This document shows, in pieces, positions 13,281 to 21,254 of a stretch of DNA of 30,631 nt. The position numbers and the translations under genes were made by a program. The stretch is taken from positions 1 through 30,631 of IMG/VR virus record IMGVR_UViG_3300028025_006023, one strand, 5' to 3'. Numbering within the stretch: the stretch's first letter is position 1; every line of letters starts with the position of its first letter. Origin of the DNA: a virus. Below the pieces are notes generated by a model that was given only the letters and a program-made list of their open reading frames with translations, was not told the origin of the DNA and searched no databases.

Positions 13281-14543
13281 ATGGCAGTATTAAAAGCTGA
13301 AAAAACTAAACCTGCAAAAACAGGAAAAGAATTCACCCAAGCAGAAAAGAATGAGGTGATCAAGAAGCTCACGACTGCGCGTGTTGGGCTGTTGCTTCGT
13401 CACCCGTTTTTTGGAAATCTGGCAACACGAATGAAAATCATTGATGCCAGTGAATGGTGTACGACACTTGCAACAGATGGCCGTAATTTTTATTACAACA
13501 ATGAGTTTGTTCACAATCTAAACGCCAAAGAAGCGGAGTTTGGATTTGGTCATGAAATTCTCCACAACGTATTTGATCATCTTGATCGCCGTGGTGATCG
13601 TGATCCACAACTGTCAAATATCGCAGCAGATTATGCAGCAAATCAAATTCTGAAAGACGATAGAATTGGTGTTGCTCCTAGATCTATCAAGATATTCCAA
13701 GACGATAAGTACCGTGGAATGAGTTATGAGCAAATCTATGCTGATCTTGAACAGAATTGCAAAAAAATTGACATCACAAAGCTTGGTGAATTGCTGGATG
13801 ATCACCTTGATGATGGAGATGAATCAGGAAGCGGCGAAGGTGATGATGGCGATAATGATGGGAAAAGCCGCCGTCCAAAATTATCAAAGGAAGAAAAACA
13901 GGCAATTCGTGATGAAATCAAGGAAGCTGTTCTTTCAGCAGCCCAAAGTGCAGGTGCTGGTAAAGTACCCGACGCAATTACCAGGATGATCAAGGACTTT
14001 ACTGAACCTAAAATGAATTGGAGAGAAATCTTGCGCCTAAACATCCAAAGCATTGTTCGTAGTAATTTTAGCTTCAATCGTCCAAATCGTAAGAGTCAAC
14101 ACTCAGGTGCAATTCTACCTGGAATGATCAATGAAGAAACTATTGAAATCGCTGTAGCACTAGATATGAGTGGTAGCATTGGCGACAAGCAGGCTAGGGA
14201 TTTTCTTGCAGAAGTGAAAGGCATTATGGATCAATTTGCTGACTACAAGATTGATTTATTCTGCTTTGATACTGCTGCTTATAATCATGTAACTATCACA
14301 GCAGATCGTGCTGAAGATTTTAATGATTACCAACCAAAAGGTGGTGGTGGAACAGATTTTGACTGTATTTATGACTTTCTCAAACAGCAAGATATTGTAC
14401 CAAAGCGACTGCTGATCTTCACAGACATGTATCCATGTGGAAGCTGGGGTGACTCAGAATATTGTGAAACTATCTTTTTGGCCCATGGAACTACGTCAAT
14501 CGTGGCTCCATTTGGACAAACAATTTATTATACTGATAATTGA
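13281..14543 (+). CDS. Metallopeptidase-like plus VWA-domain protein (DUF2201 type)
   Basis: 420 residues, with GAGGTG (13271-13276) before the ATG. Domain 1 (about 25-165) has HEILHNVFDH (H91, E92, H95, H100) followed by RRGDRDP and NIAADYAANQ, the pattern of a zinc-dependent peptidase-like domain. A very acidic, Gly/Asp/Ser-rich linker spans about 172-196. Domain 2 (about 285-420) is VWA-like, with MIDAS residues DMSGS (D295, S297, S299), GGGTDF (T358) and IFTDM (D382), so metal-dependent ligand binding should be possible. Pairing with a MoxR ATPase is the classic arrangement for this family. The zinc site looks complete but whether it cuts proteins cannot be read from sequence. It ends just before a late promoter. 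Confidence 0.85.
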   Translation: MAVLKAEKTKPAKTGKEFTQAEKNEVIKKLTTARVGLLLRHPFFGNLATRMKIIDASEWCTTLATDGRNFYYNNEFVHNLNAKEAEFGFGHEILHNVFDHLDRRGDRDPQLSNIAADYAANQILKDDRIGVAPRSIKIFQDDKYRGMSYEQIYADLEQNCKKIDITKLGELLDDHLDDGDESGSGEGDDGDNDGKSRRPKLSKEEKQAIRDEIKEAVLSAAQSAGAGKVPDAITRMIKDFTEPKMNWREILRLNIQSIVRSNFSFNRPNRKSQHSGAILPGMINEETIEIAVALDMSGSIGDKQARDFLAEVKGIMDQFADYKIDLFCFDTAAYNHVTITADRAEDFNDYQPKGGGGTDFDCIYDFLKQQDIVPKRLLIFTDMYPCGSWGDSEYCETIFLAHGTTSIVAPFGQTIYYTDN

Positions 14544-14548
14544 ACATT

Positions 14549-14556
14549 GATAAATA
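14549..14556 (+). promoter_or_regulatory. T4-type late promoter GATAAATA
   Basis: The octamer lies five bases after the VWA stop. T4 geometry gives a start near 14562, leaving only about eight bases before the ATG at 14570, with no Shine-Dalgarno in them. No hairpin is seen here, unlike the sites at 134 and 11436. Confidence 0.65.
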
Positions 14557-14569
14557 AACTGCACATATT

Positions 14570-14845
14570 ATGGCTTTAGCAAAAGGTTCAGTAAATCCGT
14601 TAAATGTTCTGGGAGTTAGGCGACTTAGCTTCATTCCAGACCATTTTGCAAAAATGCAAGTTAACAACGGTGCTAGTGTTCAAAAAATTGAACACTGGAT
14701 TTATACTAACTTAAATAGCAGGTATAGTATTTGCAAAAGACATAAAGTGATTGACGAGAAAATAACAGAAGTTTCTTTAATAGGAATAGAAGATCCTCAG
14801 GAAATCACTATGCTCATACTAGCATGCCCATATTTTAATAACTAG
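14570..14845 (+). CDS. Conserved-looking small phage protein, late
   Basis: 91 residues. Landmarks are VNPLNVLGVRRLSFIPDHFAK (about 8-28, quoted as NPLNVLGVRRL and PDHFAKM), then EHWIYTNLNSRYSI (about 42-55) and IGIEDPQEITMLILACPYF. The IEDP-x-E motif near the end and the mixed alpha/beta pattern are familiar to me from T4-like phage hypotheticals. The very short leader predicted from the late promoter upstream implies translation with almost no 5' leader from that RNA; AATT-rich sequence precedes the ATG. No enzymatic motif. Nine bases separate it from the next gene, whose TAGGAG ribosome site overlaps its stop. Confidence 0.55.
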   Translation: MALAKGSVNPLNVLGVRRLSFIPDHFAKMQVNNGASVQKIEHWIYTNLNSRYSICKRHKVIDEKITEVSLIGIEDPQEITMLILACPYFNN

Positions 14846-14854
14846 GAGAAAAAA

Positions 14855-15076
14855 ATGGAAAATCAACAACCACAAACCCAACAACCAAACCCTGATCTAA
14901 CAATTGTAGATCTGCAAAACATGCGAGCAATTATTGATGTTGCTGCTCGTCGTGGAGCTTTCGGTGCAGCAGAGATGGCCGCTGTCGGGGCTGCATTCAA
15001 TAAGCTAGATGCATTCTTAAATTCCGTTGCGCCAGAAAAGCAAGATCAAAATAGCGGCTCACCTGCTAAGGAATAA
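14855..15076 (+). CDS. Small Gln-rich phage protein, function unknown
   Basis: 73 residues. It starts with a Gln/Pro/Asn-rich stretch (MENQQPQTQQPNPD) then a tight helical domain (LTIVDLQNMRAIIDVAARRG, then AAEMAAVGAAFNKLDAFL) and a polar tail. TAGGAG lies just upstream. The helical region recalls short T4-like phage proteins of the type found near tail or nucleotide genes, but its role is unknown to me. Ends two bases before the next ATG. Confidence 0.55.
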   Translation: MENQQPQTQQPNPDLTIVDLQNMRAIIDVAARRGAFGAAEMAAVGAAFNKLDAFLNSVAPEKQDQNSGSPAKE

Positions 15077-15077
15077 A

Positions 15078-15644
15078 ATGAAACATATTGGTAAAATGAA
15101 GAACAACTCTGCCCGAGTTGTAGTTGCTTACCGAACTTTACCTGGGGAACCAACGAATGCATTAGTTTGTGGAACCCAGGGTCTACCAGATAGTCATCAT
15201 GATTCTCTTATGAATCTTCTTGAAAGTGACAATGGTCAGCAAGCTAGCGAACTCGCTGATATTCTGGCTGTCCGGAAATTTCCTGATGGAAGCAATATGC
15301 TTGGGTATATGCATGAAAGAGGGCATCTGAAGAAGGTTCCCACACATATGGTGCTAATGACACCAAATACGCAAACTGCAATCCCACTGAATGATATCAA
15401 TCAAATGATCGCTGATCAACGTGGTGTTTCTGTTGAAGATCTTGCTGTATCTAGTGGTGAAGAAGCTCCAAAGCCAGTAAAGAAGAAAAAAGATCCAGCA
15501 GCCCCTGATACACCAGAGGTCACTGCAGCTAAACTTCGTTCAGAAGCTGATTCACTGTATAAACAGGCAAAACTTCTTCGTGAGCAAGCTGAATTACTAG
15601 TGCCAACTGTGAAAAAGAAGGCAAAAGATACTGTTGAAGAATGA
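15078..15644 (+). CDS. Conserved-looking phage protein with basic/acidic C-terminal coiled tail
   Basis: 188 residues from ATG 15078, preceded by AAGGAATAAA. The frame is open to 15027, but the upstream codons overlap the previous gene. Globular part about 1-120: MKHIGKMKNNSARVVVAYRT..., ALVCGTQGLPDSHHDSLMNLLES and HLKKVPTHMVLMTP. The second part, from about 130, is Pro/Lys linker (PKPVKKKKDPAAPDTP) then a helix of about 45 residues with heptad character (AKLRSEADSLYKQAKLLREQAELL), probably a coiled coil. The N-terminal pattern is familiar from marine T4-like phages as a conserved unknown. The gene overlaps DHFR by four bases. Confidence 0.55.
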   Translation: MKHIGKMKNNSARVVVAYRTLPGEPTNALVCGTQGLPDSHHDSLMNLLESDNGQQASELADILAVRKFPDGSNMLGYMHERGHLKKVPTHMVLMTPNTQTAIPLNDINQMIADQRGVSVEDLAVSSGEEAPKPVKKKKDPAAPDTPEVTAAKLRSEADSLYKQAKLLREQAELLVPTVKKKAKDTVEE

Positions 15645-16129
15645 TTGCTGGCATCGTCGCAACATCTATTGGCGGTGGCATCGGATATCAAAACCGAATG
15701 CCATGGCCATTTCTCATAGAAGACATGAAGTGGTTTAAGTCATTGACCACCAATAATGTCGTGATTATGGGATCAAATACTTGGTTTAGTCTTCCAAAAA
15801 AGTTATCAAATCGTGTAAACATGATTATAAGTAAAAAAATGATTCCAGGTAGTGATCATGTTTATATGACTCCAGAAGACGCGGTATCATCTGCGGAATT
15901 TCTTTATCCGGGAAAAGATATTTTTATTATCGGTGGTCAACAATTATATGAATCAACACTTAATTTAGTGAATAAGTTCTATATCACTAATATCAATTAT
16001 CAATATACCTGCGATAGATTTTTTGATATCCAGAAAATTAAAGATAGATTTAACACTGAAGTTATTCATAAAGTCGTTGATTCTATTGATAATATACCAA
16101 GCTACACAATCAAAGAATATAGGAATTAA
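15641..16129 (+). CDS. folA: Dihydrofolate reductase
   Basis: 162 residues, usual length for the family (E. coli 159; T4 frd 193). Motifs in order: GGIGYQNRMPWPF (W22), IEDMKWFKSLT with the catalytic-position acidic residue D28, VVIMGSNTWFSLP, and IIGGQQLYE (97-104) for NADPH binding. It reduces dihydrofolate to tetrahydrofolate, regenerating the cofactor consumed by thymidylate synthase encoded two bases downstream. The start overlaps the upstream stop (ATGA), with GAAGA before it. All key motifs are present, so it should be active. T4 names the equivalent gene frd. Confidence 0.93.
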   Translation: MIAGIVATSIGGGIGYQNRMPWPFLIEDMKWFKSLTTNNVVIMGSNTWFSLPKKLSNRVNMIISKKMIPGSDHVYMTPEDAVSSAEFLYPGKDIFIIGGQQLYESTLNLVNKFYITNINYQYTCDRFFDIQKIKDRFNTEVIHKVVDSIDNIPSYTIKEYRN

Positions 16130-16131
16130 AT

Positions 16132-17007
16132 ATGAAGCAGTACCTAGATGCTCTAAAAGATATTTTGGACAATGGCGAACACCGTGAGGACAGGACTGGA
16201 ACTGGAACCATATCAAAATTTGGTGTTCAAATGCGGTTTGATCTGCAAAAGGGATTCCCATTAGTCACCACTAAGAAGACGGCATTCAAAGCAATGAAAG
16301 CAGAACTATTGTGGTTCTTGGAGGGCAGTAGTGATGACTTTCGTCTAAAAGAAATTTTATACGGGGAACGATACTCAGAAAAAGATACTATTTGGACAGC
16401 AAATGCACAGGCAGACTATTGGGTGAAACGAAAGCTCCAACGGCACCCAGGAGATCTTGGTAGAATCTATGGAGTACAATGGCGTCGTTGGAGGCGACCT
16501 CTTGTAAGAATTAACAAGGTAGTTCTCCAAAATCATGACCAAATCATAGAATTGGTCAATAATATTAAGAATGATCCGTTTAGCCGACGGCATATTCTTT
16601 CAGCATGGAATCCAGGTGAAATAGATCAAATGGCATTGCCACCATGTCATATACTTGCACAATTCTATGTAAGTACAGATAGGAAGCTAAGTTGTCAAAT
16701 GTATCAGCGTAGTGCTGATTTTCCGTTGGGAGTACCATTTAACATCGCTAGCTATGCATTACTCACACATATGTTAGCACAAGTATGCGATCTTGATGTT
16801 GGTGAATTTGTGCATGTTATTGGTGATGCACATATATATAATAACCAAGTTGATGGCGTAAAGGAACAGCTGAAAAGAGTACCTAAAGCACACCCAAGGC
16901 TGTGGTTAAATAAAGATGTAACAGATATCGCTAGATTTACAATGGATGATATTGAATTGCTAGACTACGAACATCATCCAGCAATTTCATTTCCATTCTC
17001 TACCTGA
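16132..17007 (+). CDS. thyA: Thymidylate synthase
   Basis: 291 residues, complete, without intron. Motifs: EHREDRTGTGT (R21, phosphate binding), TKKTAFKAMKAELLWFLEG, SRRHILSAWNP (R152, R153), LPPCHILAQF with catalytic cysteine C172, YQRSADFPLGVPFN (192-204) and HVIGDAHIYNNQ. It methylates dUMP to dTMP with methylene-tetrahydrofolate, feeding phage DNA synthesis. AGGAAT precedes the ATG and DHFR lies directly upstream, giving a folate-thymidylate pair as in T4 (frd-td). Its stop directly abuts the stop of a minus-strand tail gene with no base between. T4 calls the gene td. Confidence 0.97.
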   Translation: MKQYLDALKDILDNGEHREDRTGTGTISKFGVQMRFDLQKGFPLVTTKKTAFKAMKAELLWFLEGSSDDFRLKEILYGERYSEKDTIWTANAQADYWVKRKLQRHPGDLGRIYGVQWRRWRRPLVRINKVVLQNHDQIIELVNNIKNDPFSRRHILSAWNPGEIDQMALPPCHILAQFYVSTDRKLSCQMYQRSADFPLGVPFNIASYALLTHMLAQVCDLDVGEFVHVIGDAHIYNNQVDGVKEQLKRVPKAHPRLWLNKDVTDIARFTMDDIELLDYEHHPAISFPFST

Positions 17008-18225
17008 TTACACTTTTATCTCAATAACATCAACTACATTATTTGTAGAAGCCAGTGCTTTTCCAATAATTGCACTGGCATTATCACCGTCACGCCACGC
17101 TTCTGCATGCCCAGGAGTATCGCTGGAAACCAGCGATTGCCCTCGTTGGATTGGACCTATAACACGGCAGGGGATTCTCCCAACTAATGCGATAGCTGGG
17201 TGAGTTTCATCAGTGCCCGCCAATGAATTTAATAAGTGTGCATATTTTTTAGAAACAACACCAGCAACAGCACTGTCGGCACGAGTAGTACCAATTGTGA
17301 CTTCTTTTTCACCACCGATGACTAATACTGTACCTTCTTGATATACGTCATCTGCAGAATATCTTTCAGCAACGTCAGCATATTGAGCCTGAACTGAACC
17401 ATCTATTACCCAAGTGCCACGTATTGTGCTGTATGTTCCAGTTGATTGTATTACACTAGTGGTCACAGTCCCAGTAACAGTAATATTGGCAAAAGTAGAA
17501 GTAGTATATAGAGATATTTCCGAATTCTTTACATAGTCCGCTGCTGGTAAACCAGCTAGCCTAAGAGAGTCTGCTGCAGTTCCCCAAAGATAAGAGTTCT
17601 TCACAGATGAAGAACCAGTAATAGTGTCAGATCCCACAAGTGTTATACCATTCTTTATCACGGTGAATTTTTCAGAACCGTATAAAGAATCTGTACTCTT
17701 CAACGAAAATGAATCCACAGATGTGACTGCAACAACTATATTATTTATAGTATGCTTAAGAATTTGGTGTGGGGAATCTGAAGAATCAATAGCAGTAGAT
17801 GATACAATATCCACTATTTGCCCAGATTCATTAGTAGATATACTACTCCCAGAAGATGATATAAGGATGAAGCTTGAACCATTAAATATTTTTAATTTTC
17901 CGTCGTCCCACCATAGATCACCACTTGCAGCATTAGACGGCGTTGTTCCACCATATTCAATGCGGGCAATTGTTTTAAAATCTGTACCACTGTAAACTTT
18001 TAGTCGTTTATTTGAGTAATCATACCATAGCTGTCCCCTAAGAGGCTGAGTTGGGGCTGAGGAATTTGAGAAATTTTCTAATAACTTTAATAAATTTTGA
18101 TTAAGAATCTCTCCATAGCCAGCATAATTTTTGCCAACAAATGTCAAGTCTGTATCCAGATACAATGCCCCATCGGCAATAGTAGCTAATTTTTCTCCGT
18201 TTGTCTTTTTAAGAATATAGGGCAT
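17008..18225 (-). CDS. Tail-fibre-like protein with ADVAERY-type C-terminus
   Basis: 405 residues, last gene of the minus-strand tail block; CGGAG precedes the ATG. The N-terminal module (1-90: FVGKNYAGYGE, LLKLLENFS, GQLWYD) is shared with the next three upstream genes, with a second, shorter copy at about 100-122 (SGDLWWDDGKLKIFNG). A second shared domain spans about 150-225 (HQILKHTINNIVVAV...LWGTA). The C-terminus (about 265-405) has ADVAERYSADDVYQEGTVLVIGG (landmark ADVAERY 283-289), a trimming/assembly-type fibre tip domain seen in phage tail proteins; I assign it by motif only. Role: adsorption or baseplate attachment. Confidence 0.75.
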   Translation of the reverse strand: MPYILKKTNGEKLATIADGALYLDTDLTFVGKNYAGYGEILNQNLLKLLENFSNSSAPTQPLRGQLWYDYSNKRLKVYSGTDFKTIARIEYGGTTPSNAASGDLWWDDGKLKIFNGSSFILISSSGSSISTNESGQIVDIVSSTAIDSSDSPHQILKHTINNIVVAVTSVDSFSLKSTDSLYGSEKFTVIKNGITLVGSDTITGSSSVKNSYLWGTAADSLRLAGLPAADYVKNSEISLYTTSTFANITVTGTVTTSVIQSTGTYSTIRGTWVIDGSVQAQYADVAERYSADDVYQEGTVLVIGGEKEVTIGTTRADSAVAGVVSKKYAHLLNSLAGTDETHPAIALVGRIPCRVIGPIQRGQSLVSSDTPGHAEAWRDGDNASAIIGKALASTNNVVDVIEIKV

Positions 18226-18236
18226 CTAGAACTCCG

Positions 18237-19346
18237 TTAAACTATTTTTATGATATAACACAAAGCATACCATGTTGGTAGTATATTTATTGTAGGAATC
18301 GTATGACTGTGGGTACCATCACCAGCAGTGCTGGCTGAATGAGCGTGTGTTTGTCCACTACCAACAGTAGATGTTACACTTGATGCCCTACTAACTGAAA
18401 TAGCGTCACGTGCTCCACCAAAATCAGTATCGCTATCACGATTATCTAAATTGCTGGTCATGAAGAAATTACCATTTGCAGGGCTATGATTATGAGCAGG
18501 CAGTTGTTCTACAGATAGAGAAGTTCCATTAATAGTTACGGCATGTGAGTGAATACCAGCACTGTTTGTTGTAGCACTTACTGTATCGGCTCCACCGGTA
18601 GATCCTGGAGAAACAGTTTCTGACGCCCCACGAATAAATTTATTTCGCAGATTAGGTGATACTACCGATCCATATGTACTACCATCACAAAGACCCCACC
18701 CTGCAGGTATTGTTGCGATAGATCCACTCCACATTAACACTATTCCTGTTGGTAATATATTGTGTACGAATTCTGTAGTTGCAATATTTATTGAGTCGTT
18801 CGCTATTGGTTGAGTCGTTGCAGTTTGGGCAAATTCAGCAACCATGGCCTTCCCAAAAAGACGAACATCATCGTTATCTGAATTATAATTCTTAGCAGTT
18901 ATTCCACGATATATAGTTGTAAAACCAGATATCGGTTCCCCAAGTTCAAATTCAACCGAAGAAATAATAGCTATAACCTCTCCATTGACTATAACCTGAA
19001 TTATCGGATGTTGCCCACCCAATGAATCCAATACCACCTTTGATATCAATCTTGTAGTTGCGAAATTTCCAGCACTTTCTGGTCCTAGTAGATTAAAAGC
19101 TGTTCCATCGTATACAAATATTTGTTTTTGTGTTGTATTATACCATAGCTGGCCACGAATGGGATTTAGAGGTTCAGTTGTTCCAGAGAAATTTTCAAGA
19201 AGATATACATAATTTTCATTCTGTAATGCCCCAAAATTTTCTACATTCTTTCCGATAAGAGACAAGCTAGTAGAAACGTCATCTACAAATCCAGTTTCTA
19301 TATCCACAAGTGTAGATTTGTCATATTTTTTAATATTATAAGCCAT
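18237..19346 (-). CDS. Tail-fibre-like protein with tail-collar domain and HxH tip
   Basis: 369 residues. Shared N-terminal module (1-88: SLIGKNVENFG, LLENFS, GQLWYN) and second shared domain (about 112-180). Collar domain follows: MWSGSIATIPAGWGLCDGS (205-223) and LRNKFIRGA (233-241), the standard phage tail-collar pattern. Beyond it are four HxH pairs: H266/H268, H285/H287, H334/H336 and H346/H348. In T4 gp37 HxH pairs bind iron along the fibre needle; metal binding here is inferred. The end NILPTWYALCYIIKIV is the usual collar-protein C-terminal pattern. The ribosome site is weak (CGGA). Likely a short or side fibre involved in receptor binding. Confidence 0.85.
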   Translation of the reverse strand: MAYNIKKYDKSTLVDIETGFVDDVSTSLSLIGKNVENFGALQNENYVYLLENFSGTTEPLNPIRGQLWYNTTQKQIFVYDGTAFNLLGPESAGNFATTRLISKVVLDSLGGQHPIIQVIVNGEVIAIISSVEFELGEPISGFTTIYRGITAKNYNSDNDDVRLFGKAMVAEFAQTATTQPIANDSINIATTEFVHNILPTGIVLMWSGSIATIPAGWGLCDGSTYGSVVSPNLRNKFIRGASETVSPGSTGGADTVSATTNSAGIHSHAVTINGTSLSVEQLPAHNHSPANGNFFMTSNLDNRDSDTDFGGARDAISVSRASSVTSTVGSGQTHAHSASTAGDGTHSHTIPTINILPTWYALCYIIKIV

Positions 19347-19361
19347 GTCATTAATCCGTAA

Positions 19362-21254
19362 TTATACTACACCAACATAAGTCCATGTGCCACCCTGCAC
19401 TAAAAACTCACGCACTGTATATGTGGTTTCAAATGTAACTGGTGTAGAAGGTATCCCAAAGTTAATGTCTTCTAGTACATCTTGGGAGTTTTGAACACCG
19501 CCTTTATCAACCAAAACAACAGATCTTGACGCAGTTGCATTAGGTATCTCAGTGGTGGAAAATGTTGAGAATGAACATAAAATTCTTGCTCTAGAACCAT
19601 CTGGAATATCAAATGGATCATATGGTGGAGTGTTTGATATAGGAAACATCTTGTCAAGTAATGGCAATATATAGTCCTCTGGATTGCCTCCCCAGTTAGT
19701 TTCATCAACTGAGAATGACACTCTAAGTTTTTGCTGATATAGTGCATTATCAACATATTGTTTGTTAACAGCATCCAGTGCATTCGTGCAACTTGATAAA
19801 TTTATAATTTTGCTGTTGGATACGTTTATATTTCCAACACCACTTGGGCTTAGTATAATATCACGGTCAAAATTCGTAGACTCTATAGAGTTACCTGATA
19901 TAACAATATTTGATACTGTTAGTTGACTTAATATTCCTAAAGAACTAATTCCTGGGGCAGAAGTAATAGACACCCCCAGTGAACTACTTGTAACCACTGG
20001 TTGCCCATTAATCTGATATGATGATGACGTATTTGAGAGATTAACATTATCAGAGCTTTGCCACGCACCACTGTATGATTGGGTCCAGGCAAATGAATGA
20101 TCCGTAGTCCCATGTAAAACTATACCACCACCTTCTGCAGATGAATCTGTAACAGTTGCTGTTGAGTAATTTAGTTCAATTGTTTTATCATTTACACGTA
20201 TATCATTCGCTACTAAATAGGTTGATCCACCAAATACTGTTAGATTTCCACGAATAGTTGTATCGCCATTAACATCTAATTTCGTTTGTGGAGTATCAGT
20301 AAGAACTCCAACACGTTGATTTACAGAATCTACGGATACTGCAGAAAATTGACCAGTATCTATATTACGTCCCATTATTCGTAGTAATTGATTGCCAACA
20401 TTTTGTTTAATATTTGATATAGAAGATGACACATCAAACAATAAATCAGCATTATTTCCAACTTTCAACCCTGTATCATTTTGAATATAAAGTGTTCCCG
20501 TTGTGATCTCTCGGCCACCAGGGTAGTTTGTAAGATAAATTGGTGGTATTGTATTAATATCAACATTTCCCACTGTTGCAGTTGTAGCGAAATCGGCTTC
20601 AGTTGCTCTCCCAACCATTCGCAGATTAAGACCGGGATCTGGATTTAATGTTATTCCCTGTGAAACCTGTGATATACCCCCAGCACGATAACTTTCAGTT
20701 GCATTAGTATACCCAATATAGTCATCACGAATTGTAAATGTTTCTGCAGATATCACAGCAATTAATTTATTTTTAGTATACATTGCAACCAAATCTCTCG
20801 GGTCGTTCAAACTGTCAGCAACCGTAATAATTTCAAATCCAGATCTACCCTGAGATGTTGTATATATTGGGCCAGCAAGAGTGAATCCCGAAGATGATGA
20901 TTTAAATTTTAACTGGTTATTTGTTGTGTCTACCCATAAATCACCAATATTTGATACGATTGGTGTTGCCGAATTTGATATATTTGGAATGATTGATTCA
21001 AATATACCATCTCCCCCGTATACTTTTAAGATTTTTGAAGTTTTGTCATACCAGAGTTGGCCAACTAATGGGTAATTTGGTTGCTGAGATGATGCAAAAT
21101 TCTCTATTATAGATACCAGCGTGTTATTGTAGTATTCACCATAATCACTTACATTCTTGCCAATCAATGGAACACTAATGCCATTAGTTTCCACAGTCTC
21201 ATCCAACAGATTAAGTAAAAAACTACCATCTGACCGTTTAATTATATATGTCAT
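19362..21254 (-). CDS. Tail-fibre-like protein with NKQYVD shaft
   Basis: 630 residues, largest of the four related genes. Shared N-terminal module (1-90: PLIGKNVSDYGE, IIENFA, GQLWYDKTSKILKVYGG) with second copy at about 105-130 (IGDLWVDTTNNQLKF), then the second shared domain with LRMVGRATEADFAT. Next is a fibrous beta shaft with repeats of Leu/Thr/Val pattern (TKLDVNGDTTIRGNLTV, IVISGNSIES), ending DAVNKQYVD, a motif common at the ends of marine phage fibre shafts. The last 120 residues form a different unassigned domain. AGGAAAA precedes the ATG and its first bases overlap the next upstream gene by four. Probable fibre or tail-fibre connector. Confidence 0.8.
   Translation of the reverse strand: MTYIIKRSDGSFLLNLLDETVETNGISVPLIGKNVSDYGEYYNNTLVSIIENFASSQQPNYPLVGQLWYDKTSKILKVYGGDGIFESIIPNISNSATPIVSNIGDLWVDTTNNQLKFKSSSSGFTLAGPIYTTSQGRSGFEIITVADSLNDPRDLVAMYTKNKLIAVISAETFTIRDDYIGYTNATESYRAGGISQVSQGITLNPDPGLNLRMVGRATEADFATTATVGNVDINTIPPIYLTNYPGGREITTGTLYIQNDTGLKVGNNADLLFDVSSSISNIKQNVGNQLLRIMGRNIDTGQFSAVSVDSVNQRVGVLTDTPQTKLDVNGDTTIRGNLTVFGGSTYLVANDIRVNDKTIELNYSTATVTDSSAEGGGIVLHGTTDHSFAWTQSYSGAWQSSDNVNLSNTSSSYQINGQPVVTSSSLGVSITSAPGISSLGILSQLTVSNIVISGNSIESTNFDRDIILSPSGVGNINVSNSKIINLSSCTNALDAVNKQYVDNALYQQKLRVSFSVDETNWGGNPEDYILPLLDKMFPISNTPPYDPFDIPDGSRARILCSFSTFSTTEIPNATASRSVVLVDKGGVQNSQDVLEDINFGIPSTPVTFETTYTVREFLVQGGTWTYVGVV

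Noticed and set aside
16132-17007. Group I intron in thymidylate synthase, as in T4 td
   Set aside because: The gene reads through as one 291-residue enzyme with all motifs uninterrupted.
17051-17079. Perfect 8-bp inverted repeat GCCAGTGC / GCACTGGC near the convergent gene ends
   Set aside because: A 13-base loop, location within the fibre coding region and no T-run on either strand make a terminator unlikely.
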